Position numbers and translations under genes: made by a program
Assembly: GCF_963678635.1 (NCBI RefSeq)
Contig: NC_087067.1
Coordinates: 32,340,401 to 32,404,400 of the forward strand
DNA: 64,000 nucleotides
Direction: 5' to 3'
From: Symsagittifera roscoffensis
Taxonomy: Eukaryota > Xenacoelomorpha > Acoela > Convolutidae
Shown: positions 22,033 to 34,020 of the stretch, piece after piece
How positions within the stretch are numbered: the stretch's first letter is position 1
Layout of the letters: every line of letters begins with the position of its first letter
The notes under the pieces: model-generated
The model's database searches: none
Told to the model about the DNA's origin: nothing
The model's input: only the letters and a program-made list of their open reading frames with translations

Positions 22033-23256
22033 TGAAAATTTTGAACCCGCACTATGCATTTTACCTTAACAGAGTGAAGATGTCAGTATGAAGAGTCTAA
22101 TTGAGCCTGGTGAATTGCGCGAACGGCCATAACTTGCCCAAAAAACTTAGGACTTCCAAATTTTTCTATTTCTATCGTAAGACCATCGTCAAATCTTGGG
22201 GGACTGCGAAAATGAACCAATTTTGTCGAACCAGTTCAAAGTTATGAGTTCTTGAAAGCTCGGTGATGCCAAAAAGTTAAGCCTAATCGAGCGTGGTGCA
22301 AAAAACGAAAATTTCAAAATTTTTGTTCTTTTCTGACTAAATTTTTTTTCAATATTGTATCACAATTTTGGACTCAGAAAAATTCCAACGAGCCCAAAAC
22401 GACTTCTGTAGCTTCAGTGTTCGTGGAGTAATCATCAGTTGAAATTTTGGGGGGAGCTGAAATTCGGCCATTTTGTTAGTGCAGTTTTTTCTTGCATTTT
22501 TCATAAAATGGGGTGCTCTCTGCTGCCGCCGAGTGCATTCAAAGAAAACTTATCAATAGATTTGAATATTTACATATTTAATAAGTTTATCACAACAATT
22601 AGGCTAAAAGCATCTATCAGTATCCTGGCTGGTATTCGACCATATGCCACTAACGTTGAGTGAGCGGCTATCATGCCATAGATGGTCATCTAAGACACCC
22701 TGTACATGCTCCGTAGGTTTTGACCAGCCGATTTGGCCAGAAAACTCATTGGGCCAAAAAAATTCTGAAAATTGTCAATTTTTCAAATTTTGTTTGAATT
22801 GCATAAATTATAACGTGAGCGTGCAAAATTTTACATGGTATAAGAGCATATTTCTACTCTCGCGCGAGGGCGAGTGTTTTAAAAGTATTGTACATAGTTT
22901 AATGCTAGTCAGGATATAAATGGAAGCGGAATTACTCAAATGCCTAAGGCAGAACCGCAGATTCTGTCTTTGTCCACATCGTTAAGCCCATGTCGTATGT
23001 AACGGCACAAACGCAGATGGTTATAATGTAGTCTACTGTACTCTTACGATAAATTTACTAGCCAGCAGGGGAGTTTTGTTAGGGCGAAGTGTCATTATGG
23101 CTACCTCTTTTCAACTTTCCCCCTTGACCTTTCATAAGTTGGTCCGGGAGCAACCCAGCTCTCAACCCAGTCGGATAAATATAAATTTTTATGATGCGAG
23201 CTGTTTTTTCATTGTTGTGTTCAAGGCATGTACCAAAATTAGGAAAAGGTTTAGTT

Positions 23257-23443
23257 ATCGCTTCTCGGCTTTTTGGCTAAGATCATGTGTAGTATCTGTT
23301 CTTGTCAGCTTAATATCTGGCATGCTGGGCATTGCCTGGCACCAATATTAATCTGATTTTTACTTCCCGAGTTGACACCGAAGCTTGCTTCAGTTGACTC
23401 ACGGATTGTCCCGGTCTTACACTACCATCGGGAGCAGTCCACC
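23257..23443 (+). ncRNA. U2 snRNA copy 5 (187 nt)
   Basis: Full length. Stem I has CGGCTTTTTGGC, weakening one pair. The Sm region is preceded by TTAATCTG. Branch-site region intact. Confidence 0.9.
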
Positions 23444-24704
23444 TGAAAATTTTGAACCCGCACTATGCAATTTACCTTAACAGAGTGAAGATGTCAGTAT
23501 GAAGAGTCTAATTGAGCCTGGTGAATTGCGCGAACGGCCATAACTTGCCCAAAAAACTTAGGTCTTCCAAATTTTTCTATTTCTATCGTAAGACCATCGT
23601 CAAATCTTGGGGGACTGCGAAAATGAACCAATTTTGTCGAACCAGTTCAAAGTTATGAGTTCTTGAAACCTCGGTGATGCCAAAAAGTTAAGCCTAATCG
23701 AGCGTGGTGCAAAAAAGGAAAATTTAAAAATTTTTGTTCTTTTCTGTCTAAATTTTATTTTTTCAATATTGTATCACAATTTTGGACTCAGAAAAATTCC
23801 AACGAGCCCAAAACGACTTCTGCAGCTTCAGTGTTCGTGGAGTAATCATCAGTTGAATTTTTGGGGGGAGCTGAAATTCGGCCATTTTGGAAGAAAATCG
23901 ACCTGAAAGCTAACTTTTAAGATAGTGCATTTTTTTTCTGGCATTTTTCATAAAATGGGGTGCTCTCTGCTGTCGCAGAGTGCATTCAAAGAAAACTTAT
24001 CAAATAGATTTGAATACTTACCTATTTAATAAGTTTATCACAACAATTAGGCTAAAAGCATCTATCAGTATCCTGGCTGGTATTCCACCATATGCCACTA
24101 ACGTTGAGTGAGCGGCTATCATGCCATAGATGGTCATCTAAGACACCCTGTACACGCTCCGTAGGTTTTGACCAGCCGATTTGGCCTTAAAACTCATTGG
24201 GCCAAAAAAATTCTGAAAATTGTCAATTTTTCAAATTTTGTTTGAATTGCATAAACTATAACGTGAGCGTGCAAAATTTTACATGGTATGAGAGCATATT
24301 TCTACTCTCGCGCGAGGGCGAGTGTTTTAAAAGTAATGTACAGAGTTATATGCTAGTCAGGATATAAATGGAAGCGGAATTACTCAAATGCCTAAGGCAG
24401 AACCGCAGATTCTGTCTTTGTCCACATCGTTAAGCCCATGTCGTATGTAACGGCACAAACGCAGATGGTTATAATGTAGTCTACTGTACTCTTACGATAA
24501 ATTTACTAGCCAGCAGGGGAGTTTTGTTAGGGCGAAGTGTCATTATGGCTACCTCTTTTCAACTTTCCCCCTTGACCTTTCATAAGTTGGTCCGGGAGCA
24601 ACCCAGCTCTCAACCCAGTCGGATAAATATAAATTTTTATGATGCGAGCTGTTTTTTCATTGTTGTGTTCAAGGCATGTACCAAAATTAGGAAAAGGTTT
24701 AGCT

Positions 24705-24891
24705 ATCGCTTCTCGGCCTTTTGGCTAAGATCATGTGTAGTATCTGTTCTTGTCAGCTTAATATCTGGCATGCTGGGCATTGCCTGGCACCAATATTAAA
24801 CTGATTTTTACTTCCCGAGTTAACACCGAAGATTGCTTCAGTTGACTCACGGATTGTCCCGTTCTTACACTACCATCGGGAGCAGTCCACC
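24705..24891 (+). ncRNA. U2 snRNA copy 6 (187 nt)
   Basis: Full length with an intact 5' half. Stem III (GAAGATTGCTTC) and stem IV (TCCCGTTC) each carry one disruptive change. Confidence 0.9.
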
Positions 24892-26144
24892 TGAAAATTC
24901 TGAACCTGCAAATTACCTTAATAGAGTGAAGATGTCAGTATGAAGAGTCTAATTGAGCCTGGTGAATTGCGCGAACGGCCATAACTTGCCCAAAAAACTT
25001 AGGATTCCAAATTTTTCTATTTCTATCGTAAGACCATCGTCAAATCTTGGGGGACTGCGAAAATGAACCAATTTTGTCGAACCAGTTCAAAGTTATGAGT
25101 TCTTGAAACCTCGGTGATGCCAAAAAGTTAAGCCTAATCGAGCGTGGTGCAAAAAAGGAAAATTTAAAAGTTTTTGTTCTTTTCTGTCTAAATTTTATTT
25201 TTTCAATATTGTATCACAATTTTGGACTCAGAAAAATTCCAACGAGCCCAAAACGACTTCTGCAGCTTCAGTGTTCGTGGAGTAATCATCAGTTGAATTT
25301 TTGGGGGGAGCTGAAATTCGGCCATTTTGGAAGAAATTCGACCTGAAAGCTAACTTTTAAGATAGTGCATTTTTTTTCTGGCATTTTTCATAAAATGGGG
25401 TGCTCTCTGCTGTCGCAGAGTGCATTCAAAGAAAACTTATCAAATAGATTTGAATACTTACCTATTTAATAAGTTTATCACAACAATTAGGCTAAAAGCA
25501 TCTATCAGTATCCTGGCTGGTATTCCACCATATGCCACTAACGTTGAGTGAGCGGCTATCATGCCATAGATGGTCATCTAAGACACCCTGTACACGCTCC
25601 GTAGGTTTTGACCAGCCGATTTGGCCTTAAAACTCATTGGGCCAAAAAAATTCTGAAAATTGTCAATTTTTCAAATTTTGTTTGAATTGCATAAACTATA
25701 ACGTGAGCGTGCAAAATTTTACATGGTATGAGAGCATATTTCTATTCTCGCGCGAGGGCGAGTGTTTTAAAAGTAATGTACAGAGTTATATGCTAGTCAG
25801 GATATAAATGGAAGCGGAATTACTCAAATGCCTAAGGCAGAACCGCAGATTCTGTCTTTGTCCACATCGTTAAGCCCATGTCGTATGTAACGGCACAAAC
25901 GCAGATGGTTATAATGTAGTCTACTGTACTCTAACGATAGATTTACTAGCCAGCAGGGGAGTTTTGTTAGGGCGAAGTGTCATTATGGCTACCTCTTTTC
26001 AACTTTCCCCCTTGACCTTTCATAAGTTGGTCCGGGAGCAACCCAGCTCTCAACCCAGTCGGATAAATATAAATTTTTATGATGCGAGCTGTTTTTTCAT
26101 TGTTGTGTTCAAGGCATCTACCAAAATTAGGAAAAGGTTTAGTT

Positions 26145-26331
26145 ATCGCTTCTCGGCCTTTTGGCTAAGATCATGTTTAGTATCTGTTCTTGCCAGCCTA
26201 ATATCTGGCATGCTGGGCATTGCCTGGCACCAATATTAAACTGATTTTTACTTCCCGAGTTGACATCGAAGCTTGCTTCAGTTGACTCACGGATTGTCCC
26301 GGTCTTACATTACAATTGGGAGCAGTCCACC
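26145..26331 (+). ncRNA. U2 snRNA copy 7 (187 nt, branch-site mutant)
   Basis: The branch-site recognition sequence GTAGTA reads TTAGTA. Stem IIa here is TGCCAG/CTGGCA, a fully paired form of the U-G-containing stem of other copies. The stem IV loop is altered (ACATTACAATTGGG). Probably not functional in splicing. Confidence 0.88.
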
Positions 26332-27594
26332 AGAAAATTCTGAACCCGCACTATGCAATTTACCTTAACAGAGTGAAGATGTCAGTATGAAGAATCTAAT
26401 TGAGCATGGTGAATTGCGCGAACGGCCATAACTTGCCCAAAGAACTTAGGACTTCCAAATTTTTCTATTTCTATTGTAAGACCATTGTCAAATCATGGGG
26501 GACTGCGAAAATGAACCAATTTTGTCGAACGAGTTCAAAGTTTGAGTTCTTGAAAGCTCGGTGATGCCAAAAAGTTAAGCCTAATCGAGCGTGGTGCAAA
26601 AAACGAAAATTTCAAAATTTTTGTTTTTTTTTTCTGTCTAAATTTTATTTTTCAATATTGTATCACAATTTTGGACTCAGAAAAATTCCAACGAGCCCAA
26701 AACAACTTCTGTAGCTTCAGTGTTCGTGGAGTAATCATCAGTTGAAATTTTGGGGGGAGCTGAAATTCGGCCATTTTGGAAGAAAATCGACCTAAAAGCT
26801 AACTTTTCAGTTAGTGCAGTTTTTTTTCTTGCATTTTTCATAAAATGGGGTGCTCTCTACTGTCGCAGAGTGCTTTCAAAGAAAATTTATCAAATAGATT
26901 TGAATACTTACCTATTTAATAAGTTTGTCGCAACAATTAGGCTAAAAGCATCTATCAGTATCCTGGCTGGTATTTCACCATATGCCACCAACGTTGAGTG
27001 AGCGGCTATCATGCCATAGATGGTCATCTAAGACACCCTGTACACGCTCCGTAGGTTTTGACCAGCCGATTTGGCCATAAAACTCATTGGGCCAAAAAAA
27101 TTCGGAAAATTGTCAATTTTTCAAATTTTGTTTGAATTGCATAAATTATAACGTGAGCGTGCAAAGTTTTACATGGTATAAGAGCATATTTCTACTCTCG
27201 CGCGAGGGCGAGTGTTTTAAAAGTAATGTACATAGTTATATGCTAGTCAGGATATAAATGGAAGCGGAATTACTCAAATGCCTAAGGCAGAACCGCAGAT
27301 TCTGTCTTTGTCCACATCGTTAAGCCCATGTCGTATGTAACGGCACAAACGCAGATGGTTATAATGTAGTCTACTGTACTCTTAAGATAGATTTACTAGT
27401 CAGCAGGGGAGTTTTGTTAGGGCGAAGTGTCATTATGGCTACCTCTTTTCAATTTTCCCCCTTGACCTTTCATAAGTTGGTCCGGGAGCAACCCAGCTCT
27501 CAACCCAGTCGGATAAATATAAATTTTTATGATGCGAGCTGTTTTTTCATTGTTGTGTTCAAGGCATGTACCAAAACTAGGAAAAAGTTTAGTT

Positions 27595-27781
27595 ATCGCT
27601 TCTCGGCCTTTTGGCTAAGATCATGTGTAGTATCTGGTCTTGCCAGCTTAATATCTGGCATGCTGGGCATTGCCTGGCACCAATATTAAACTGATTTTTA
27701 CTTCCCGAGTTGACATCGAAGCTTGCTTCAGTTGACTCACTGATTGTCCCGGTCTTACACTACCGTCGATAGCAGTCCACC
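27595..27781 (+). ncRNA. U2 snRNA copy 8 (187 nt, stem IV damaged)
   Basis: TATCTGGTC follows GTAG, and stem IV's 3' arm reads ACCGTCGATAG, which no longer pairs with TCCCGGT. The 5' stem-loop is intact. Confidence 0.88.
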
Positions 27782-29043
27782 TGAAAATTCTGAACCCGCA
27801 CTATGCAATTTACCTTAACAGAGTGAAGATGTCAGTATGAAGAGTCTAATTGAGCCTGGTGAACTGCGCGAACGGCCATAACTTGCCCAAAAAACTTAGG
27901 ACTTCCAAATTTTTCTATTTCTATCGTAAGACCATCGTCAAATCTTGGGGGACTGCGAAAATGAACCAATTTTGTCGAACGAGTTCAAAGTTATGAGTTC
28001 TTGAAAGCTTGGTGATGCCAAAAAGTTAAGCCTAATCGAGCGTGGTGCAAAACAACGAAAATTTCAAAATTTTTGTTCTTTTCTGTCTAAATTTTATTTT
28101 TCAAAATTGTATCACAATTTTGGACTCAGAAAAATTCCAACGAGCCTAAAACGACTTCTGTAGCTTCAGTGTTCGTGGAGTAATCATCAGTTGAAATTTT
28201 GGGGGGAGCTGAAATTCGGCCATTTTGGAAGAAAATCGACCTAAAAGCTAACTTTTCAGTTAGTGCAGTTTTTTTTCTTGCATTTTTCATAAAATGGGGT
28301 GCTCTCTGCTGTCGCAGAGTGCATTCAAAGAAAACTTATCAAATAGATTTGAATACTTACCTATTTAATAAGTTTATCACAACAATTAGGCTAAAAGCAT
28401 CTATCAGTATCCTGGCTGGTATTCCACCATATGCCACTAACGTTGAGTGAGCGGCTATCATGCCATAGATGGTCATCTAAGACACCCTGTACACGCTCCG
28501 TAGGTTTTGACCAGCCGATTTGGCCATAAAACTCATTGGGCCAAAAAAATTCTGAAAATTGTCAATTTTTCAAATTTTGTTTGAATTGCATAAATTATAA
28601 CGTGAGCGTGCAAAATTTTACATGGTATAAGAGCATATTTCTACTCTCGCGCAAGGGCGTGTGTTTTAAAAGTAATGTACATAGTTATATGCTAGTCAGG
28701 ATATAAATGGAAGCGGAATTACTCAAATGCCTAAGGCAGAACCGCAGATTCTGTCTTTGTCCACATCGTTAAGCCCATGTCGTATGTAACGGCACAAACG
28801 CAGATGGTTATAATGTAGTCTACTGTACTCTTACGATAGATTTACTAGCCAGCAGGGGAGTTTTGTTAGGGCGAAGTGTCATTATGGCTACCTCTTTTCA
28901 ACTTTCCCCCTTGACCTTTCATAAGTTGGTCCGGGAGCAACCCAGCTCTCAACCCAGTCGGATAAATATAATTTTTTATGATGCGAGCTGTTTTTTCATT
29001 GTTGTGTTCAAGGCATCTACCAAAATTAGGAAAAGGTTTAGTT

Positions 29044-29230
29044 ATCGCTTCTCGGCCTTTTGGCTAAGATCATGTGTAGTATCTGTTTTTATCAGCTTAA
29101 TATCTGGCATGCTGGGCATTGCCTGGCACCAATATTAAACTGATTTTTACTTCCCGAGTTGACATCGAAGCTTGCTTCAGTTGACTCACGGATTGTCCCG
29201 GTCTTACACTTCCATCGGGAGCAGTCCACC
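29044..29230 (+). ncRNA. U2 snRNA copy 9 (187 nt)
   Basis: Full length. TGTTTTTATCAG replaces TGTTCTTGTCAG. Otherwise close to consensus, with intact stems III and IV. Confidence 0.91.
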
Positions 29231-30490
29231 TGAAAATTCTGAACCCGCACTATGCAATTTACCTTAACAGAGTGTAGATGTCAGTATGAAGAGTCTAATT
29301 GAGCCTGGTGAATTGCGCGAACGGCCATAACTTGCCCAAAAAACTTAGTACTTCCAATTTTTTCTATTTCTATCGTAAGACCATTGTCAAATCTTGTGGG
29401 ACTGCGAAAATGAACCAATTTTGTCGAACGAGTTCAAAGTTATGAGTTCTTGAAAGCTCGGTGATGCCAAAAAGTTAAGCCTAATCGAGCGTGTTGCAAA
29501 AAACGAAAATTTCAAAATTTTTGTTCTTTTCTGACTAAATTTTTTTTCAATATTGTATCACAATTTTGGACTCAGAAAAATTCCAACGAGCCCAAAACGA
29601 CTTCTGTAGCTTCAGTGTTCGTGGAGTAATCATCAGTTGAAATTTTGGGGGGAGCTGAAATTCGGCCATTTTGGAAGAAAATCGACCTAAAAGCTAACTT
29701 TTCAGTTAGTGCAGTTTTTTTTCTTGCATTTTTCATAAAAATTGGGTGCTCTCTGCTGTCGCAGAGTGCATTCAATGAAAACTTATCAAATAGATTTGAA
29801 TACTTACCTAGTTAATAAGTTTATCACAACAATTGGGCTAAAAGCATCTATCAGTATCCTGGCTGGTATTCCACCATATGCCACCAATGTTGAGTGAGCG
29901 GCTGTCAAGCCACAGATGGTCATCTAAGACACCCTGTACAGGCTCCGTAGGTTTTGACCAGCCGATTTGGCCATAAAATTCATTGGGCCAAAAAAATTCT
30001 GAAAATTGTCAATTTTTCAAATTTTGTTTGAATTGCATAAATTATAACGTGAGCGTGCAAAGTTTTACATGGTATAAGAGCATATTTCTACTCTCGCGCG
30101 AGGGCGAGTGTTTTAAAAGTAATGTACATAGTTATATGCTAGTCAGGATATAAATGGAAGCGGAATTACTCAAATGCCTAAGGCAGAACCGCAGATTCTG
30201 TCTTTGTCCACATCGTTAAGCCCATGTCGTATGTAACGGCACAAACGCAGATGGTTATAATGTAGTCTACTGTACTCTTACGATAGATTTACTAGCCAGC
30301 AGGGGAGTTTTGTTAGGGCGAAGTGTCATTATGGCTACCTCTTTTCAACTTTCCCCCTTGACCTTTCATAAGTTGGTCCGGGAGCAACCCAGCTCTCAAC
30401 CCAGTCGGATAAATATAATTTTTTATGATGCGAGCTGTTTTTTCATTGTTATGTTCAAGGCATGTACCAAAATTAGGAAAAGGTTTAGTT

Positions 30491-30609
30491 ATCGCTTCTC
30501 GGCCTTTTGGCTAAGATCATGTGTAGTATCTGTTCTTGTCAGCTTAATATCTGGCATGCTGGGCATTGCCTGGCACCAATATTAAACTGATTTTTACTTC
30601 CCGAGTTGA
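30491..30609 (+). pseudogene. U2 snRNA copy 10, 3'-truncated
   Basis: Consensus from the 5' end through the Sm site and CCCGAG, then a deletion of about 285 bp joins it to the downstream spacer (GATCCCAAAAAG). Stems III and IV are absent. Confidence 0.92.
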
Positions 30610-31654
30610 TCCCAAAAAGTTCGGTGATGCCAAAAAGTTAAGCCTAATCGAGCGTGGTGCAAACAACGAAAATTTCAAAATTTTTGTTCTTTTCTGACTA
30701 ATTTTTTTTTTCAATATTGTATCACAATTTTGGACTCAGAAAAATTCCAACGAGCCCAAAACGACTTCTGTAGCTTCAGTGTTCGTGGAGTAATCATCAG
30801 TTGAAATTTTGGGGGGAGCTGAAATTCGGCCATTTTGGAAGAAAATCGACCTAAAAGCTAACTTTTCAGTTAGTGCAGTTTTTTTTCTTGCATTTTTCAA
30901 AAAAATTGGGTGCTCTCTGCTGTCGCAGAGTGCATTCAATGAAAACTTATCAAATAGATTTGAATACTTACCTAATTAATAAGTTTATCACAACAATTAG
31001 GCTAAAAGCATCTATCAGTATCCTGGCTGGTATTCCACCATATGCCACCAATGTTGAGTGAGCGGCTATCAAGCCACAGATGGTCATCTAAGACACCCTG
31101 TACAGGCTCCGTAGGTTTTGACCAGCCGATTTGGCCATAAAACTCATTGGGCCAAAAAAATTCTGAAAATTGTCAATTTTTCAAATTTTGTTTGAATTGC
31201 ATAAATTATAACGTGAGCGTGCAAAATTTTACATGGTATAAGAGCATATTTCTACTCTCGCGCGAGGGCGAGTGTTTTAAAAGTAATGTACATAGTTATA
31301 TGCTAGTCAGGATATAAATGGAAGCGGAATTACTCAAATGCCTAAGGCAGAACCGCAGATTCTGTCTTTGTCCACATCGTTAAGCCCATGTCCTATGTAA
31401 CGGCACAAACGCAGATGGTTATAATGTAGTCTACTGTACTCTTACGATAGATTTACTAGCCAGCAGGGGAGTTTTGTTAGGGCGAAGTGTCATTATGGCT
31501 ACCTCTTTTCAACTTTCCCCCTTGACCTTTCATAAGTTGGTCCGGGAGCAACCCAGCTCTCAACCCAGTCGGATAAATATAAATTTTTATGATGCGAGCT
31601 GTTTTTTCATTGTTGTGTTCAAGGCATGTACCAAAATTAGGAAAAGGTTTAGTT

Positions 31655-31841
31655 ATCGCTTCTCGGCCTTTTGGCTAAGATCATGTGTAGTATCTGTTCT
31701 TGTCAGCTTAATATCTGGCATGCTGGGCATTGCCTGGCACCAATATTAAACTGATTTTTACTTCCCGAGTTGACATCGAAGCTTGCTTCAGTTGACTGAC
31801 GGATTGTCCCGGTCTTACACTACCATCGGGAGCAGTCCACC
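31655..31841 (+). ncRNA. U2 snRNA copy 11 (187 nt)
   Basis: Full length and near consensus, with a single change TTGACTGACGG between stems III and IV. Confidence 0.93.
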
Positions 31842-33103
31842 TGAAAATTCTGAACCCGCACTATGCAATTTACCTTAACAGAGTGAAGATGTCAGTATGA
31901 AGAGTCTAATTGAGCCTGGTGAATTGCGCGAACGGCCATAACTTGCCCAAAAAACTTAGGACTTCCAAATTTTTCTATTTCTATCGTAAGGCCATCGTCA
32001 AATCTTGGGGGACTGCGAAAATGAACCAATTTTGTCGAACCAGTTCAAAGTTATGAGTTCTTGAAAGCTCGGTGATGCCAAAAAGTTAAGCCTAATCGAG
32101 CGTGGTGCAAAAAACGAAAATTTCAAAATTTTTGTTCTTTTCTGTCAAAATTTTATTTTTTCAATATTGTATCACAATTTTGGACTCAAAACAATTCCAA
32201 CGAGCCCAAAACGACTTCTTTAGCTTCAGTGTTCGTGGAGTAATCATCAGTTGAAATTTTGAGGGGAGCTGAAATTCGGCCATTTTGGAAGAAAATCGAC
32301 CTAAAAGCTAACTTTTCAGTTAGTGCAGTTTTTTTTCTGGCATTTTTCATAAAATGTGGTGCTCTCTGCTGTCGCAGTGTGCATTCAAAGAAAACTTATC
32401 AAATAGATTTGAATACTTACCTTTTTAATAAGTTTATCACAACAATTAGGCTAAAAGCATCTATCAGTATCCTGGCTGGTATCCGACCATATGCCACTAA
32501 CGTTGAGTGAGCGGCTATCATGCCACAGATGGTCATCTAAGACACCCTGTACACGCTCCGTAGATTTTGACCAGCCGATTTGGCCATAAAACTCATTGGG
32601 CCAAAAAAATTCTGAAAATTGTCAATTTTTCAAATTTTGTTTGAATTGCATAAATTATAACGTGAGCGCGCAAAATTTTACATGGTATAAAAGCATATTT
32701 CTACTCTCGCGCGAGGGCGAGTGTTTTAAAAGTAATGTACATAGTTATATGCTAGTCAGGATATAAATGGAAGCGGAATTACTCAAATGCCTAAGGCAGA
32801 ACCGCAGATTCTGTCTTTGTCCACATCGTTAAGCCCATGTCGTATGTAACGGCACAAACGCAGATAGTTATAATATAGTCTTCTGTACTCTTACGATAGA
32901 TTTACTAGCCAGCAGGGGAGTTTTGTTAGGGCGAAGTGTCATTATGGCTACCTCTTTTCAACTTTCCCCCTTGACCTTCCATAAGTTGGTCCGGGAGCAA
33001 CCCAGCTCTCAACCCAGTCGGATAAATATAAAATTTTATGATGCGAGCTGTTTTTTCATTGTTGTGTTCAAGGCATGTACCAAAATTAGGAAAAGGTTTA
33101 GGT

Positions 33104-33277
33104 ATCGCTTCTCGGCCTTTTGGCTAAGATCATGTGTAGTATCTGTTCTTGTCAGCTTGATATCTGGCATGCTGGGCATAGCTTGGCACCAATATTAAAC
33201 TGATTTTTACTTCCCGAGTTGACACCGAAGCTTGCTTCAGTTGACTCACGGATTGTCCCGGTCTTACACTACCATCG
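33104..33277 (+). pseudogene. U2 snRNA copy 12, lacking the 3' end
   Basis: The sequence ends ACCATCG and then jumps to TGAAAATTC, losing the 3' arm of stem IV and the terminal CCACC. This is the last copy before the retrotransposon insertion. Confidence 0.9.
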
Positions 33278-33867
33278 TGAAAATTCTGAACCTGCAAATT
33301 ACCTTAATAGAGTGAAGATGTCAGTATGAAGAGTCTAATTGAGCCTGGTGAATTGCGCGAACGGCCATAACTTGCCCAAAAAACTTAAGACTTCCAAATT
33401 TTTTTATTTCTATCGTAAGACCATCGTCAAATCTTGGGGGACTGAGAAAATGAACCAATTTCGTCGAACCAGTTCAAAGTTATGAGTTCTTGAAAGCTCG
33501 GTGATGCCAAAAAGTTAAGCCTAATCGAGCGTGGTGCAAAAAACGAAAATTTCAAAATTTTTTTTGTTCTTTTTGGTCTAAATTTTATTTTTTTTTAATT
33601 TTGTATCACAATTTTGAACTCAGAACAATTCCAACGAGCCCAAAACGACTTCTGTAGCTTCAGTGTTCGTGGAGTAATCATCAGTTGAAATTTTGGGGGG
33701 AGCTGAAATTCGGCCATTTTGGAAGAAAAACGACCTAAAAGCTAACTCTTCAGTTAGTGCAGTTTTTTTTCTTGCATTTTTCAAAAAATGGGGTGCTCTC
33801 TGCTGTCGCAGAGTGCATTCAAAGAAAAGTTATCAAATAGAATTGAATACTTACCTATTTAATAAGT

Positions 33868-33886
33868 TTACCACAACAATTAGGCT
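33868..33886. repeat. ~19-bp target-site duplication, left copy
   Basis: TTACCACAACAATTAGGCT here matches TTATCACAACAATTAGGCT at 39439-39457 with one mismatch. The unbroken array unit contains this sequence once, so the element's borders are exact to a few bases. Confidence 0.85.
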
Positions 33887-34020
33887 TTCAAATAATTTAT
33901 TAAAGATTGTAATTACAAATTACAAAAAGGGAAAGCAATTAGTTACACATAATTAGTTACAGTTAGCAGAGAAAAAATATGACATCAAATGTAATATAAT
34001 ACACCATGAAGATAATCATT

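Larger units (their letters stand above)
16591..33886 (+). repeat. U2 snRNA tandem array, left part (12 U2 copies)
   Basis: Head-to-tail units, mostly 1,440-1,450 bp from one U2 start to the next. The first unit is chimeric: after GAGCCTGGTGAATTG (16594-16608) it skips about 300 bp and resumes at AAAAATTCC. Each unit, in order, holds a hairpin block with a minus-strand 5' splice site, a stem-closed block of about 100 nt, a conserved spacer with a GC-rich hairpin, a conserved block before U2, and U2. One short unit (30491 to 31655, 1,164 bp) lost the U2 3' half and flank at 30610. Units 3' of U2 differ by two spacer types (CGCACTATGCAATTT versus CTGCAAATT). Homogenised but not identical units indicate concerted evolution. 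Confidence 0.97.

Noticed and set aside
24262-24345. ACATG|GTAT on the plus strand as a flatworm-type leader donor
   Set aside because: No Sm site follows and the GC-rich hairpin after it shows uncompensated changes.
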